The notes beneath the pieces are model-generated. The model saw nothing but the letters and a program-made list of their open reading frames with translations. It had not been told where the DNA came from and made no database searches. A program made the translations under genes and the position numbers. This document shows, in pieces, positions 43,269 through 51,722 of a stretch of 64,000 nucleotides of DNA. Positions within the stretch are counted from its first letter, which is position 1; each line of letters begins with the position of its first letter. The stretch comes from Mariniphaga sp964559175 (GTDB lineage: Bacteria > Bacteroidota > Bacteroidia > Bacteroidales > Prolixibacteraceae): assembly GCA_964559175.1 (NCBI GenBank), contig CAZLGT010000023.1:1-64000 (forward strand), given 5' to 3'.

Positions 43269-44717
43269 TTATTGCGGGAACCATTTTTGCTGAATGGCAT
43301 TATATGTTCCGTCCTGTTTTAAATTGCTCAGGGCAGTCTGCCATTTTTCAATAGTTTCTGCCGAGGTATTCTTTGAGAAGGCAATAAAAAAGTCGGAAGC
43401 CATCAGTTCGAGCGATGGATTAACATCGCTGTATTGGTATCCGGCTTCAGAAAGAATATCAGGAAAAGTGATATCGGTACACACAAATGCATCCAACTCT
43501 CCGTTAAGCATTTTTTCTACCAGCACCTCAGGATCGCTGTCCTGCACCAGATTGGTAAACCCAAGTTCCTGTAAATGCTGAGTTGAAAACCAGGAGCTTA
43601 CTGTGCCTACATTATCCAGGTTTTTAGCGTCTTCTATCGATAGGATGGTAATTCCCGAGCCGGCTTTGGTATAAAAAAATGTGGTGTTGGTACCAATTGG
43701 CCCAACCCACAGAAAAAGGTCTTCACGAATTTCAGTGCGATCCATAGTATAGAGGCAAACATTGGGATTATTCAGTGCCAGCTTGTAGCCATTGCTCCAC
43801 GATGAAAGAGTAATTTCAAAAAATTCACTGTTCCGCTTCATTATTTCTTTTACAATGTCGGTACCGTAACCGGTAATTTCGCCGTTTTTTCCTCTGAAGG
43901 TGAGTGGAGGATAAGGCTCGGTATATACCTGCAGAATATCCGGGAAATCGGATGTTTTCAGGTGCTTTTCAGTTAATTGTCTGAGGGTTCCGTTTTTCTT
44001 TGCCAAATCGATGGCCGTTTGGAAGCCTGCAACCATATCGTCTGAAATGTTTTTATTGAATGCAAAATAGAGGAATTCCGTTTTTATGATTAGTTTCGAA
44101 GTTACGGCATAAAGCGTGTGCCCCATAGATTCCAGCGCTGCTTCCGTAGTATATTTATCGGAGGGGAACAAGTCAATTTCACCATTTAAAAGCCGGGTCA
44201 GTGCATCGGAAATGTCGGTACAATAAACCAGGTTTTCGAATCCCTCTTCCAGCAAAAAATCTTCCATAGCATAATCCGAAATGACACCGATACTTCCAAC
44301 TGATTTGGCATCATCAATGTTATCAAGAAAAATTTCAGTTTGTGAAGCTGCATAAAAATTCCAGTCAAGCGAAGCAAACGGACCTGCCCATTTGAATTTA
44401 TCCTTCCGCGAGGCATTCAGTGTTGTGGAAAAAAGCACTGCGTTTTCGTTGTTCAGTGCTTCTTCGTAGCCGGTTTCCCAAGGCAAGAATTCAATTTCAC
44501 ATTCAATGTTCAGTTGTTCGCAAATACCGGCCAGCAATTCAGGCGCAAGTCCGGCAGCTGCCGAATCTTCTGTTATGTAGTTGAAAGGCTGGTATTGTTC
44601 GGAAATAAAACGAAAAGGGGTTTCTTTGTTTCCGGGGTTTTCTTCCGGGTCTTTTTGGCACGATGCAATAAGCAGAAAGGCAGAAAACAGGAGGCAAATG
44701 TTTTTTAAGTAATTCAT
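43269..44717 (-). CDS. Tandem SBP_bac_3 binding lipoprotein
   Basis: 482 residues with lipobox IASC. Two family-3 solute-binding (amino-acid/opine type) domains in a row, about 30-240 and 240-482. Each opens with an F/Y-x-P-(L/F) strand and has an LNASRKDKFKWAGPF or RTEIREDLFLWVGPIG hinge, a VGSIGVISDYAM or VGTVSSWFST segment and an FIAFSKN/YFAFNKN strand, and each ends with a helix and the short tail YNAIQQKWFP or similar. No cognate permease lies nearby. It has its own promoter at 44752. A deleted relative is at 46918. Confidence 0.88.
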   Translation of the reverse strand: MNYLKNICLLFSAFLLIASCQKDPEENPGNKETPFRFISEQYQPFNYITEDSAAAGLAPELLAGICEQLNIECEIEFLPWETGYEEALNNENAVLFSTTLNASRKDKFKWAGPFASLDWNFYAASQTEIFLDNIDDAKSVGSIGVISDYAMEDFLLEEGFENLVYCTDISDALTRLLNGEIDLFPSDKYTTEAALESMGHTLYAVTSKLIIKTEFLYFAFNKNISDDMVAGFQTAIDLAKKNGTLRQLTEKHLKTSDFPDILQVYTEPYPPLTFRGKNGEITGYGTDIVKEIMKRNSEFFEITLSSWSNGYKLALNNPNVCLYTMDRTEIREDLFLWVGPIGTNTTFFYTKAGSGITILSIEDAKNLDNVGTVSSWFSTQHLQELGFTNLVQDSDPEVLVEKMLNGELDAFVCTDITFPDILSEAGYQYSDVNPSLELMASDFFIAFSKNTSAETIEKWQTALSNLKQDGTYNAIQQKWFPQ

Positions 44718-44751
44718 AAAAAGCGTCTTTTATTAATGGTTCACAATAAGG

Positions 44752-44759
44752 CAAAAATA
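44752..44759 (-). promoter_or_regulatory. -7 promoter element for the tandem SBP gene
   Basis: Minus strand TATTTTTG matches TAnnTTTG, 35 bp upstream of ATG 44717. Confidence 0.5.
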
Positions 44760-44828
44760 GAGGAATTGATAGAATTTCAAGTTTATTTCTTTCTTTTTAC
44801 AAGTGAAATTTGTAAGGATAAAACACGG

Positions 44829-44975
44829 TTAGCAATCCGGCAAAATGAGCATAATGGTGTTAGTGTGGCCAAATTCTGTGGATATGGTTTTCAAATAAGG
44901 AGGGCATTTGTCAGAACCTCTTCCATTTAGCTGGATGGCACGCAACATAGATTTTTGGTGTTGTTCATTTTCCAT
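44829..44975 (-). pseudogene. 5' fragment of a nucleoside deaminase gene
   Basis: From ATG 44975 the frame reads MENEQHQKSMLRAIQL, matching the intact deaminase at 33172 (MENKQHRKFMARAIQL). After codon 16 the similarity stops and 32 unrelated codons follow to a TAA at 44829-44831. The zinc motifs are missing, so it cannot work as a deaminase. The rest of the 311-bp gap (44718-45028) holds only the promoter of the tandem SBP gene and AT-rich sequence. Confidence 0.8.
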
Positions 44976-45028
44976 TTCTTTGCAACTTTTCATTTTTTGC
45001 TCCTGCAAAGAAAAACAAAATGTATTAC

Positions 45029-45853
45029 CTAAAATATCCTATCGCCCGTTCCAAAGCTATATATTTTAAGTTCTATGATATGTCCGAACAGCCATGATTT
45101 GTAAACACCAAGTTGATAACTTTCATTTCCGTAGAGGGCATCTGCCTGTTGAGCACCCGAGAAAGAATGAAAGAAGTGTAGTTTTTTCGAGGTAAACTCT
45201 TCTCCACCCTCAACTCTTTTGCACTTTAAAACGAATTGCGGATTGTCATCCTGGTCGAGTTTTACAGCAAATTTCCCTGCATCATCCAACTCATCAGGTG
45301 TAACGGTTTTTATCACGGAACCATTTACGTAAAATTCAATGGAAACCAGTTCGTACAGCGATTTATATTTTCCATCACTGGCAAATCCTTTTGTTTTGTT
45401 TTTATAATCCACCAAATAGGTTTTCGAGCCCCAAAAGTTTTCTGCCGGCAACCGGTCAACAGTTCTGTCCTCCAGGGTAAACGACTGCTCCCCATCCACG
45501 GTTAGTACGGCAAAGGTGTCGGGCGCCATAATGAAACCTTCGGAAAGGGCAACCACATAATTTCCTGCTTCCAGGCTGTCGAACGCAAAAGTGCCGTTGG
45601 CACTAACCAACGATGATTGGATCAGTTCCATTTCAGTCGTTTTTGTGGTTACATTTGCAGGGTTTACATCGTCACCGAGTTTCGCAAGCAGCACCTGCAT
45701 GTCGCTATAATTATCAGCTGTTAAATTTTCTCCTGGTAACAGTTTACCTGAAACAGTGCTGTAAAGTTCATAATCGGTTTCTTCTTCCTGACACGAAACG
45801 AATACAAAAGTGGCCACCATAAACAGAAAAAAAAGCAGATTTTTATTTTTCAT
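45029..45853 (-). CDS. Cna-B-like lipoprotein 1
   Basis: 274 residues, lipobox FVSC. An Ig/Cna-B-like N-terminal half (YSTVSGKLLPGENLTADNY, LAKLGDDVNP, GTFAFDSLEAGNYVVALSEG) is followed by a tail starting VDRLPAENFWG with further strands. It is a close paralogue of the gene at 45938 and shares the general design, not the sequence, of the lipoproteins at 51232 and 51723. I do not recognise a family beyond carboxypeptidase-regulatory-like. Probably exposed at the cell surface or periplasm. Both lie upstream of the tandem SBP gene on the same strand. Confidence 0.65.
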   Translation of the reverse strand: MKNKNLLFFLFMVATFVFVSCQEEETDYELYSTVSGKLLPGENLTADNYSDMQVLLAKLGDDVNPANVTTKTTEMELIQSSLVSANGTFAFDSLEAGNYVVALSEGFIMAPDTFAVLTVDGEQSFTLEDRTVDRLPAENFWGSKTYLVDYKNKTKGFASDGKYKSLYELVSIEFYVNGSVIKTVTPDELDDAGKFAVKLDQDDNPQFVLKCKRVEGGEEFTSKKLHFFHSFSGAQQADALYGNESYQLGVYKSWLFGHIIELKIYSFGTGDRIF

Positions 45854-45937
45854 AATGTATATTTTTAAAATTATTATTAGAAGATTGATTTTTTTTGATT
45901 ACTGATTTTGTAATTATTGGATACGAACTTATGTTCT

Positions 45938-46756
45938 TTAATCTATTGCGCCTTTAACCTCTATTTTATGACCGAAAAACCACGATTTCTCAACAATCAA
46001 TTTGATATATTCGTCATCTCCTGAGCTACCGTTAAGGATAACAAGCAGGTTTTGAGGGGTTTCGTAATCCAAATGATACGTATTTTTGAAAAAATACATG
46101 GGCTCCGAAGTAAATTCCTGGCCGTCCGATTTTTTTTGCAGTGTGACTGAAAACTTCGGGTCAAGATCCATGTTAAGTTCAACATCGAACTTATCCTTTC
46201 CCCATATCTTGTTTTTTATATCTTCCGGGGTAATAGTTTTAATTACTTCTCCACGCACAAAAAAGTCAATGGCTACCGTTTCCAGGTTTAAAAATGAATT
46301 GTTTACATACTTTACCGTATATACTTTCGGGCCCCAAAAATTTTCCTCGGGTATCCGCTCAACGGTTTTGTTTCCAAAAGAAAATGTTTGCTCCCCATCA
46401 AGAGTTAAAACGGCAAATGTGTCGGGTGCCAGAATGAAACCTTCGGAAAGCACAACCACATAATTTCCGGACTCGAGGCTGTCGAATGCAAACGAGCCGT
46501 CAGGTTTAATTGCCGAACCGGCTATTGGCTCCATATCTTCCGTTTTTGTGGTAACTGTCTCCGGATTCACTCCATCGCCGAGTTTTGCCAGTAAAACCAC
46601 CATTTCGCTGAAATCGGAGTTTGTCACGTTTTCACCCGGAATGAGTTTGCCTGAAATAGTGCTGAAAAGTTCATAATCTGTTTCGTCTTTTTGGCAACCG
46701 CAAAAGATGAATGCGGCAAGCAGAACCAATCCTGTGAACTGTAATCTGTTTTTCAT
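45938..46756 (-). CDS. Cna-B-like lipoprotein 2
   Basis: 272 residues from ATG 46756 (the frame opens six codons earlier). Lipobox IFCGC. Same order as lipoprotein 1: FSTISGKLIPGENVTNSDF, LAKLGDGVNPETV, GSFAFDSLESGNYVVVLSEGF, VERIPEENFWGP. It then diverges in the C-terminal third, where residues after FLNLETVAIDFFVRGE contain three lysine/aspartate-rich strands. First gene of this minus-strand pair, divergent from the 46918 gene. Function unknown; position among receptor genes suggests it is part of the same envelope system. Confidence 0.65.
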   Translation of the reverse strand: MKNRLQFTGLVLLAAFIFCGCQKDETDYELFSTISGKLIPGENVTNSDFSEMVVLLAKLGDGVNPETVTTKTEDMEPIAGSAIKPDGSFAFDSLESGNYVVVLSEGFILAPDTFAVLTLDGEQTFSFGNKTVERIPEENFWGPKVYTVKYVNNSFLNLETVAIDFFVRGEVIKTITPEDIKNKIWGKDKFDVELNMDLDPKFSVTLQKKSDGQEFTSEPMYFFKNTYHLDYETPQNLLVILNGSSGDDEYIKLIVEKSWFFGHKIEVKGAID

Positions 46757-46873
46757 AATTAAAAGATTAATCAATTTGTTTTTATTGAAGTATTCAGTTG
46801 CAAACGAAAAGTTGGAAAAAAAGAAGAAATTTTTTCATGTTTTACAAAATCTTTGCAATTCTCATAAAATAAT

Positions 46874-46881
46874 TACTTTTG
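46874..46881 (+). promoter_or_regulatory. -7 promoter element for the 46.9-50.5 kb operon
   Basis: TACTTTTG matches TAnnTTTG, 36 bp before ATG 46918. It excludes the in-frame start at 46879. The three downstream genes have gaps of 14 bp and -4 bp, so they likely share this promoter. Confidence 0.5.
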
Positions 46882-46917
46882 TTCCACAGACCAATAGTCA
46901 ATTTTAGGATGCTAATT

Positions 46918-47358
46918 ATGAAACGATTAAAAACCCTTCTTCTGCTTTTTATTACTTCAACCTTGTTTCTGTTTTTTTCGTGTGAAAAAGATGATGGGCC
47001 GGTAAATACTGAAAAAGATCAGCCACTGCGTTTTATCAGCGAGCAGTACAAGTCATTTAATAATATTACTGAAGATTTGGTGCCTAAAGGGATTGGACCC
47101 GAATTGCTTGCCTTTATTTGCGACTATCTGAATATAGCGTGCGATGTGGAGTTTATTCCGTGGAAAGCTGGCTGTCAGGATGTTATGGATGCTAACAATG
47201 CCATACTTTTTTCGATAGCACTGAATGCCTCACGAAAAGATATTGCTTTCTCAAAAAATACTTCGGCAGACATTGTTGATCGATGGCAAACGGTTCTCAA
47301 TAACCAGAAACAGGACGGAACGTATGATGCCATCCACAGGAAATTGTTTCAGCAGTAA
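46918..47358 (+). CDS. Internally deleted SBP_bac_3 lipoprotein
   Basis: 146 residues from ATG 46918, lipobox FFSC. The first about 107 residues match the N-terminal part of the tandem SBP (LRFISEQYKSFNNITED, IGPELLAFICDYLNI, FIPWKAG, LNASRKD). At that point (near 47241) the frame jumps to the extreme C-terminus of the family (IAFSKNTSADIVDRWQTVLN, ending KLFQQ). The missing middle is about 330 residues of the tandem protein, or most of one domain. The deletion is in frame and both ends are clean. Without the hinge and second lobe it should not bind ligand in the usual way. Either a decaying gene or a small derived protein. First gene of the plus-strand operon. Confidence 0.75.
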   Translation: MKRLKTLLLLFITSTLFLFFSCEKDDGPVNTEKDQPLRFISEQYKSFNNITEDLVPKGIGPELLAFICDYLNIACDVEFIPWKAGCQDVMDANNAILFSIALNASRKDIAFSKNTSADIVDRWQTVLNNQKQDGTYDAIHRKLFQQ

Positions 47359-47372
47359 TTTGGATAAGGTGA

Positions 47373-49466
47373 ATGAAATGGTTGAATAAAATAGCAGGTT
47401 GGATTGTAATCGCTTTTATGATTACCGGGTGCAGTATCTGGGAAAATGAGGAGCAAAAACCTTCGTTGAAGATCGGGGTAATGATGCCCTGGACGGGAGA
47501 TTACGCCTCCAACTGGGACACCGCCCTCGACTGGGCTGTGGAAAACATCAACCTCAATGGTGGCGTGGCTGGCCATGATATTGAACTGGTTAAAAAAGAT
47601 TTGGCCAAAAACGATCTGAAAACCATTTCGGAAGAGTTGATTGCCGACGAATACATTAAAGCGGTTATTGGGCCCATGACCTCGGCAGAAGTTTTTGAGA
47701 TAGCTCCCCTGTTCATAAACGGAAAGAAAATTCTTTTGGCGCCCGTGGCTACATCAGCGAATATTTCAAGGGCGTTTGCCGGGAAAGACTATTTCTGGCG
47801 ACTGGCTGAACCCGACATTGCACAAACCAAAACGTTGCTTTTGCTGGCACAGTCGGGTGGCGCCCGAAAAGTGGCACTGATCACGGAAGATTCGCAATAC
47901 GGAGCTTCATTCGAAGACTGGTTTGGTTTTTTTGCCACAGAACTTGGACTTGAAGTGTCAGGGGTTGAAGTGATTCAAACAGGTGATGTTCAGGCCTGCG
48001 AAACAGCGTGGGAGACAATAGCTTCAACTGCTCCCGATGCTGTAATTGCCGCCCTGAATTCGCCGGAGCAAAATGCCGCCCTCGGGAAAGCGTACAGATT
48101 TAAAAGCCGGCAAATAAGGCTTCTTCTTTCCGATGCTGCCTGCCTGCCCGCATTGGTGGAGAACCTGGGCATACTGGCCGAAAACCTTGAGGGAACAACG
48201 CTTACTTCTGATCCTGCTTCAGGATTCGACATTTCCTACAAAGTGAAATACGGTAAATATCCCAATGCTTTTCTGGCTAACATGTACGATGCAGTAATGC
48301 TTCTTTCCTTTGCACTTGAAGTTTCGCAAGGGGAAGGAGGAGACCTTCTGGTTGCAGCTATGAAACAGCTTGTTACGGGGCATGTTGGCTCCTGCGGCTG
48401 GCAAAGGGACGAAATTGGAAAAGCTCTTGAATTGTTGCGGCAGGGCATTTTTCCTGACATTAGTGGTGCAAGCGGCTCCCTCAATTACGATGAGCTTTTT
48501 TTTACCGATGTTACCTCTTCAACCTACGGACGCTGGCGGGTAGATGCCGGGCAATTTGTAATAACCGATTTTTATACTTCCGACGGAAAGGGGCGTATCA
48601 GCTCCACTTCGGCAGCATACCGCATTATTGCTAATAAGCGACAGCAGTTTAATGAAACAGGTGCCTGGCCTGTTTTGTCCGAAAAAAAAGATAATTTTGC
48701 TCTGCTCATGGCTACGTCAAAAGGCTGGAAAAACTACCGTCACCAGGCCGATGTGCTGCATGCCTACCAGTTGCTGAAACAAAACGGATTTTTTGATGAA
48801 CAGATAATTCTGATTCTGGAAGATGACCTGGCTAATTCAGCATTGAACAGTATGCCGGGAGTTGTGCGTAATGAGCCCGATGGCGAAAACCTGTACAGAG
48901 ATGTTGAAATTGACTACCACCTTTCGGATATCACCCGCGAAACGTTGGTCAATATTCTTGCCGGAAACGAAACAGCGCAGACCCCAACAGTTTTGAACAG
49001 TACTTCTGCCGGTAATCTCTTCATCTTTACTTCAGGGCATGGAGAACCGGGTGGGATGGTGCTGGAGACGGAAACAACCGAAATACTGACACCCGAATAC
49101 TGGCAGGCAGTTTTTGAAGCCATGCACCAAAAGGGGAATTTCAGGCAGGTGTTCTGGTCGCTTGAGGCCTGCTATTCTGGAGCAATTGGAGAAAGAATTA
49201 CCACTCCCGGTATAATTCTGATGACTGGCGCCAACCCGTTTGAAACCTCGAAAGCCAATTTTTACGATTCGGAAATAAAAAACTGGCTGGCCGATAAGTT
49301 TGCCTATTCCATCAATAACAGCATTGCTGAAAACCCTGAAATAACGTTCAGTGAGCTCTATGAAAAAAGCTTTACATACGTAAACGGTTCTCACGTGTCG
49401 TTTTACAATTACCAGAATTTTGGCAATATTTACGATATACGTTTAAGCGAATTTGTAACCCGGTGA
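47373..49466 (+). CDS. Type I periplasmic-binding lipoprotein fused to C13 (legumain-like) peptidase
   Basis: 697 residues, lipobox ITGC. Residues about 30-410 are a Peripla_BP_6/LivJ-type receptor (IGVMMPWTGDYASNWDTALDW, NLNGGVAGHDIELV, IGPMTSAEVF, LLAPVATSANISRAF, VALITEDSQYGAS). Residues about 430-697 are a C13 cysteine peptidase domain close to legumain: ALLMATSKGWKNYRHQADVL, DDLANSALNSMPGVVRNEPD, catalytic His556 in TSGHGEPGG and Cys600 in SLEACYSGAIGE. Both catalytic residues and the GWxNYRHQADV block are intact. Legumain-type enzymes cleave after Asn/Asp. The fusion suggests that ligand binding controls proteolysis in the periplasm. Operon gene between the deleted SBP gene (14-bp gap) and a BMP-type gene (4-bp overlap). 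Confidence 0.88.
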   Translation: MKWLNKIAGWIVIAFMITGCSIWENEEQKPSLKIGVMMPWTGDYASNWDTALDWAVENINLNGGVAGHDIELVKKDLAKNDLKTISEELIADEYIKAVIGPMTSAEVFEIAPLFINGKKILLAPVATSANISRAFAGKDYFWRLAEPDIAQTKTLLLLAQSGGARKVALITEDSQYGASFEDWFGFFATELGLEVSGVEVIQTGDVQACETAWETIASTAPDAVIAALNSPEQNAALGKAYRFKSRQIRLLLSDAACLPALVENLGILAENLEGTTLTSDPASGFDISYKVKYGKYPNAFLANMYDAVMLLSFALEVSQGEGGDLLVAAMKQLVTGHVGSCGWQRDEIGKALELLRQGIFPDISGASGSLNYDELFFTDVTSSTYGRWRVDAGQFVITDFYTSDGKGRISSTSAAYRIIANKRQQFNETGAWPVLSEKKDNFALLMATSKGWKNYRHQADVLHAYQLLKQNGFFDEQIILILEDDLANSALNSMPGVVRNEPDGENLYRDVEIDYHLSDITRETLVNILAGNETAQTPTVLNSTSAGNLFIFTSGHGEPGGMVLETETTEILTPEYWQAVFEAMHQKGNFRQVFWSLEACYSGAIGERITTPGIILMTGANPFETSKANFYDSEIKNWLADKFAYSINNSIAENPEITFSELYEKSFTYVNGSHVSFYNYQNFGNIYDIRLSEFVTR

Positions 49467-50473
49467 AAAGAAGTCTTGCCATATTGTTTTTAATTGTTGT
49501 TGCGGCATTGGCCTGCAATAATGAGGAAGAATTACATAAACTGGTTCCTGAATTCGAGGTATTTGTGTTGTTTCCGTCCGAAGGGATTGGCGACCGAAGC
49601 TTTGTGGACGGCGTTTACGAAGGCATTGAAAAAACCACGCATCAGTTCAACTTTAGGGTGAATTATATTATTTCCGATTCGCTGGAGGCCGGTAAACAGT
49701 GGATTAGCCGGATACCGAAATTGGAAAGCGATGTTGCTCCGGAAGCACTCATAATTGTTGTTGGCTCGCAATTTACAGATGCTGTACAAAACCTGAACGG
49801 CCACTATGGAGATCATTTTGTGCTGGGACTGGAAACCACCGCAGTTGAGCAGGAGAAACTGGCCCAGGTTACGTTTCATACCTATGCACCTTCCTATATC
49901 AGCGGATATATTTCGGCGCAAAAAGCCACTCCCTGTAAAGCAATGGTAGTGGCCGGGTTCGATGCCCCGTTTCTTACGGAATACATCGATGGATTTAACC
50001 AGGGAGTACTGGATGCCGGGGGAAGTGTTAGTCCGCCCGAGTTTGTAAGTTCAGGGTTTTCAGGTTTTGAAATGCCCGATTCGGCCTATCGGCTTACCAA
50101 CCGGCTTCTGCCTGAGCACAATTTGCTGTTCGCGCTGTCGTCGGGATCGAACCAGGGAATTATAAATGCGACACGCGACTTTCCAGAGCAACGGTATGTA
50201 GTGGGAGTTGATGCCGATCAAAGCTGGATGGGGCTTACCGTTGTTACCGGTTCTGTAATAAAACTGTTCGACCTTGTGGTATTCGATTATATCGATCAGT
50301 TTTCCGGGGGAAATTTTAGTTCCGGGAATGCGGTACATACCATGGAAGATGGCAGTACCACTTTTCTGATGAACGATAAAGTGCTGGGCGATGTTGCTGT
50401 TCATGAGGAACTAATTAAAACAGCGATTGAAAAGGAGATCGAATACCTGAAAAGCAGTGATCAGAATTTTTGA
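49463..50473 (+). CDS. BMP-family binding lipoprotein
   Basis: 336 residues starting at GTG 49463, which overlaps the previous stop (GTGA), so translation is coupled. Lipobox ALAC. Type I periplasmic-binding fold of the basic-membrane-protein family (FVLFPSEGIGDRSFVDGVYEGIEK, LIIVVGSQFTDAVQNL, YISGYISAQKA, FALSSGSNQGIINATR, VVGVDADQSW). Several BMP proteins bind purine nucleosides, which would fit the guanine-deaminase-like enzyme in the neighbouring operon, but the purine-binding Phe/Asp pattern cannot be confirmed by eye. Last gene of the operon. No BMP-type permease is present. Confidence 0.85.
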   Translation: MKRSLAILFLIVVAALACNNEEELHKLVPEFEVFVLFPSEGIGDRSFVDGVYEGIEKTTHQFNFRVNYIISDSLEAGKQWISRIPKLESDVAPEALIIVVGSQFTDAVQNLNGHYGDHFVLGLETTAVEQEKLAQVTFHTYAPSYISGYISAQKATPCKAMVVAGFDAPFLTEYIDGFNQGVLDAGGSVSPPEFVSSGFSGFEMPDSAYRLTNRLLPEHNLLFALSSGSNQGIINATRDFPEQRYVVGVDADQSWMGLTVVTGSVIKLFDLVVFDYIDQFSGGNFSSGNAVHTMEDGSTTFLMNDKVLGDVAVHEELIKTAIEKEIEYLKSSDQNF

Positions 50474-50508
50474 AGGGAAAAATCATACTTTTTGAACCTG
50501 AATATCAG

Positions 50509-50540
50509 TATTGAATATAATATTTTTATTATATTCAATA
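50509..50540. repeat. AT-only perfect inverted repeat before the ECF sigma gene
   Basis: Perfect 13-bp arms (50509-50521 with 50528-50540) and a 6-base loop, nearly all A/T, 36 bp after the BMP stop codon and 46 bp before the sigma factor start. May be a weak terminator or an operator for the sigma gene. Confidence 0.75.
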
Positions 50541-50586
50541 TCTATTTTAGCAGCAATAACCTTTATAATCTGATAAAGCGGCTAAA

Positions 50587-51138
50587 ATGGATTTTGAGAA
50601 GCAAATCATTGATCAAATCATTCAGGGAGATACCAATCAGTTCGATCAACTTGTTAAAAAGTACCAGACCCCGGTTTTTAAGGTAATTTATAAAATTGTT
50701 GAAGATTACGAAGATGCAGCTGAAATTTTGCAGGATGTTTTTGTAAAAGCTTACGAGTCACTTTCGCAATATAATCCTGAATACAAATTTTTCAGTTGGA
50801 TTTACCGGATTGCCATCAACAAAGCTCTTCTGTATGTTAAGCGAAAAAAAGTGGCAGTACCGGCCGAAATTCTATGCTGTGAGGCAGAAGAAGACCTGGA
50901 AGAAACAGTGTTCTGTGAGCAAAGGGACAGTGAAATTACCAAAGCAGTTAACCGTCTTGACGAAAAATACCGGAAAGTTATTCTGCTGAAATATTATGCA
51001 GGGTTATCGTATGCCCAAATTGCCGAAGTGTTGCTGCTTCCTGAAAAAACGGTGAAGTCGCGGTTATTCGATGCCCGCAGAATTTTACAAAAGAGCCTCG
51101 AAAAAATGGAACTTTTTTCTGCCATTCAATCGAATTAA
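50587..51138 (+). CDS. ECF-type RNA polymerase sigma factor
   Basis: 183 residues. Sigma2 region (about 10-80) with FDQLVKKYQTPVFKVIYKIV, the -10-binding DAAEILQDVFVKAYESL and FFSWIYRIAINKALLYVKR; sigma4 region (about 120-175) with YRKVILLKYYAGLSYAQIAE, the HTH LLPEKTVKSRLFDAR. Typical Bacteroidota ECF sigma length. No FecR-type anti-sigma factor follows; a short 74-residue protein at 52573 has an anti-sigma-like N-terminal pattern. The likely regulon is the following lipoprotein genes, inferred from order alone. Confidence 0.92.
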   Translation: MDFEKQIIDQIIQGDTNQFDQLVKKYQTPVFKVIYKIVEDYEDAAEILQDVFVKAYESLSQYNPEYKFFSWIYRIAINKALLYVKRKKVAVPAEILCCEAEEDLEETVFCEQRDSEITKAVNRLDEKYRKVILLKYYAGLSYAQIAEVLLLPEKTVKSRLFDARRILQKSLEKMELFSAIQSN

Positions 51139-51231
51139 AAATCAGATTGAAATTTGGTACACGAATTAATTCGTTTTTTTCCAACTTTTTGATGTGCAGT
51201 GAATATTTACAGTAAACAAAAATCAAAAAGG

Positions 51232-51678
51232 ATGAAAAGAAAAATCGATCATTGCATTTTTTCAGTTTTAATTATCATTGCATTTTTTGGTTTATCGTGT
51301 CAAAAAGATGAAGTTCCGGCAACCTGGAATATTTCAGGAAAAGTAGTTATGACAGATGCCCAGGTGCCCGAAATTAAAACGCCGTTGGAGGGAGTTAAAA
51401 TTTATCTGCTGAGAGGTACTTTTTCATTCGACGTAACCTTTGCCGGATTTATTAAAAATGATATTCTCGATTCGGTAATAACCGATGCAGACGGGTTTTA
51501 CTCTATTTACGGGCTTGAGCCAGATGGTTATGTGGTTTTGCCGAATGACACGTCAACAAACTATCGTTTCGATTGGTCGGAAAGTCCTGATTCACCCTGG
51601 ATTGATGCCAACAGCAGCCAGGAAAAATATGAAATCAATTTTTCAGTGCCGGAATCGGTAATGGAAAACTTTTGGTGA
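51232..51678 (+). CDS. Short Cna-B-like lipoprotein 3
   Basis: 148 residues from ATG 51232 (the open frame starts with GTG 51199). Lipobox GLSC. One Cna-B-like domain: WNISGKVVMTDAQVPEIKTP, LEGVKIYLLRG, ADGFYSIYGLEPDGYVVLP. It stops at SVMENFW, where its paralogue at 51723 continues for 130 more residues, so it is either a truncated duplicate or a natural one-domain form. DNA identity with the neighbour over codons for TDAQVPEIKTPLEGVKIYLL is very high, which points to a recent tandem duplication. Function unknown. Confidence 0.7.
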   Translation: MKRKIDHCIFSVLIIIAFFGLSCQKDEVPATWNISGKVVMTDAQVPEIKTPLEGVKIYLLRGTFSFDVTFAGFIKNDILDSVITDADGFYSIYGLEPDGYVVLPNDTSTNYRFDWSESPDSPWIDANSSQEKYEINFSVPESVMENFW

Positions 51679-51722
51679 ATCGAAAAATTTCACTCACAAT
51701 ATTTTACAACAAATGATAATAT

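Noticed and set aside
44736..44930. 64-codon plus-strand frame upstream of lipoprotein genes
   Set aside because: It overlaps the deaminase fragment and the promoter of the tandem SBP gene and has no convincing family; the helix-turn-helix resemblance was too weak.
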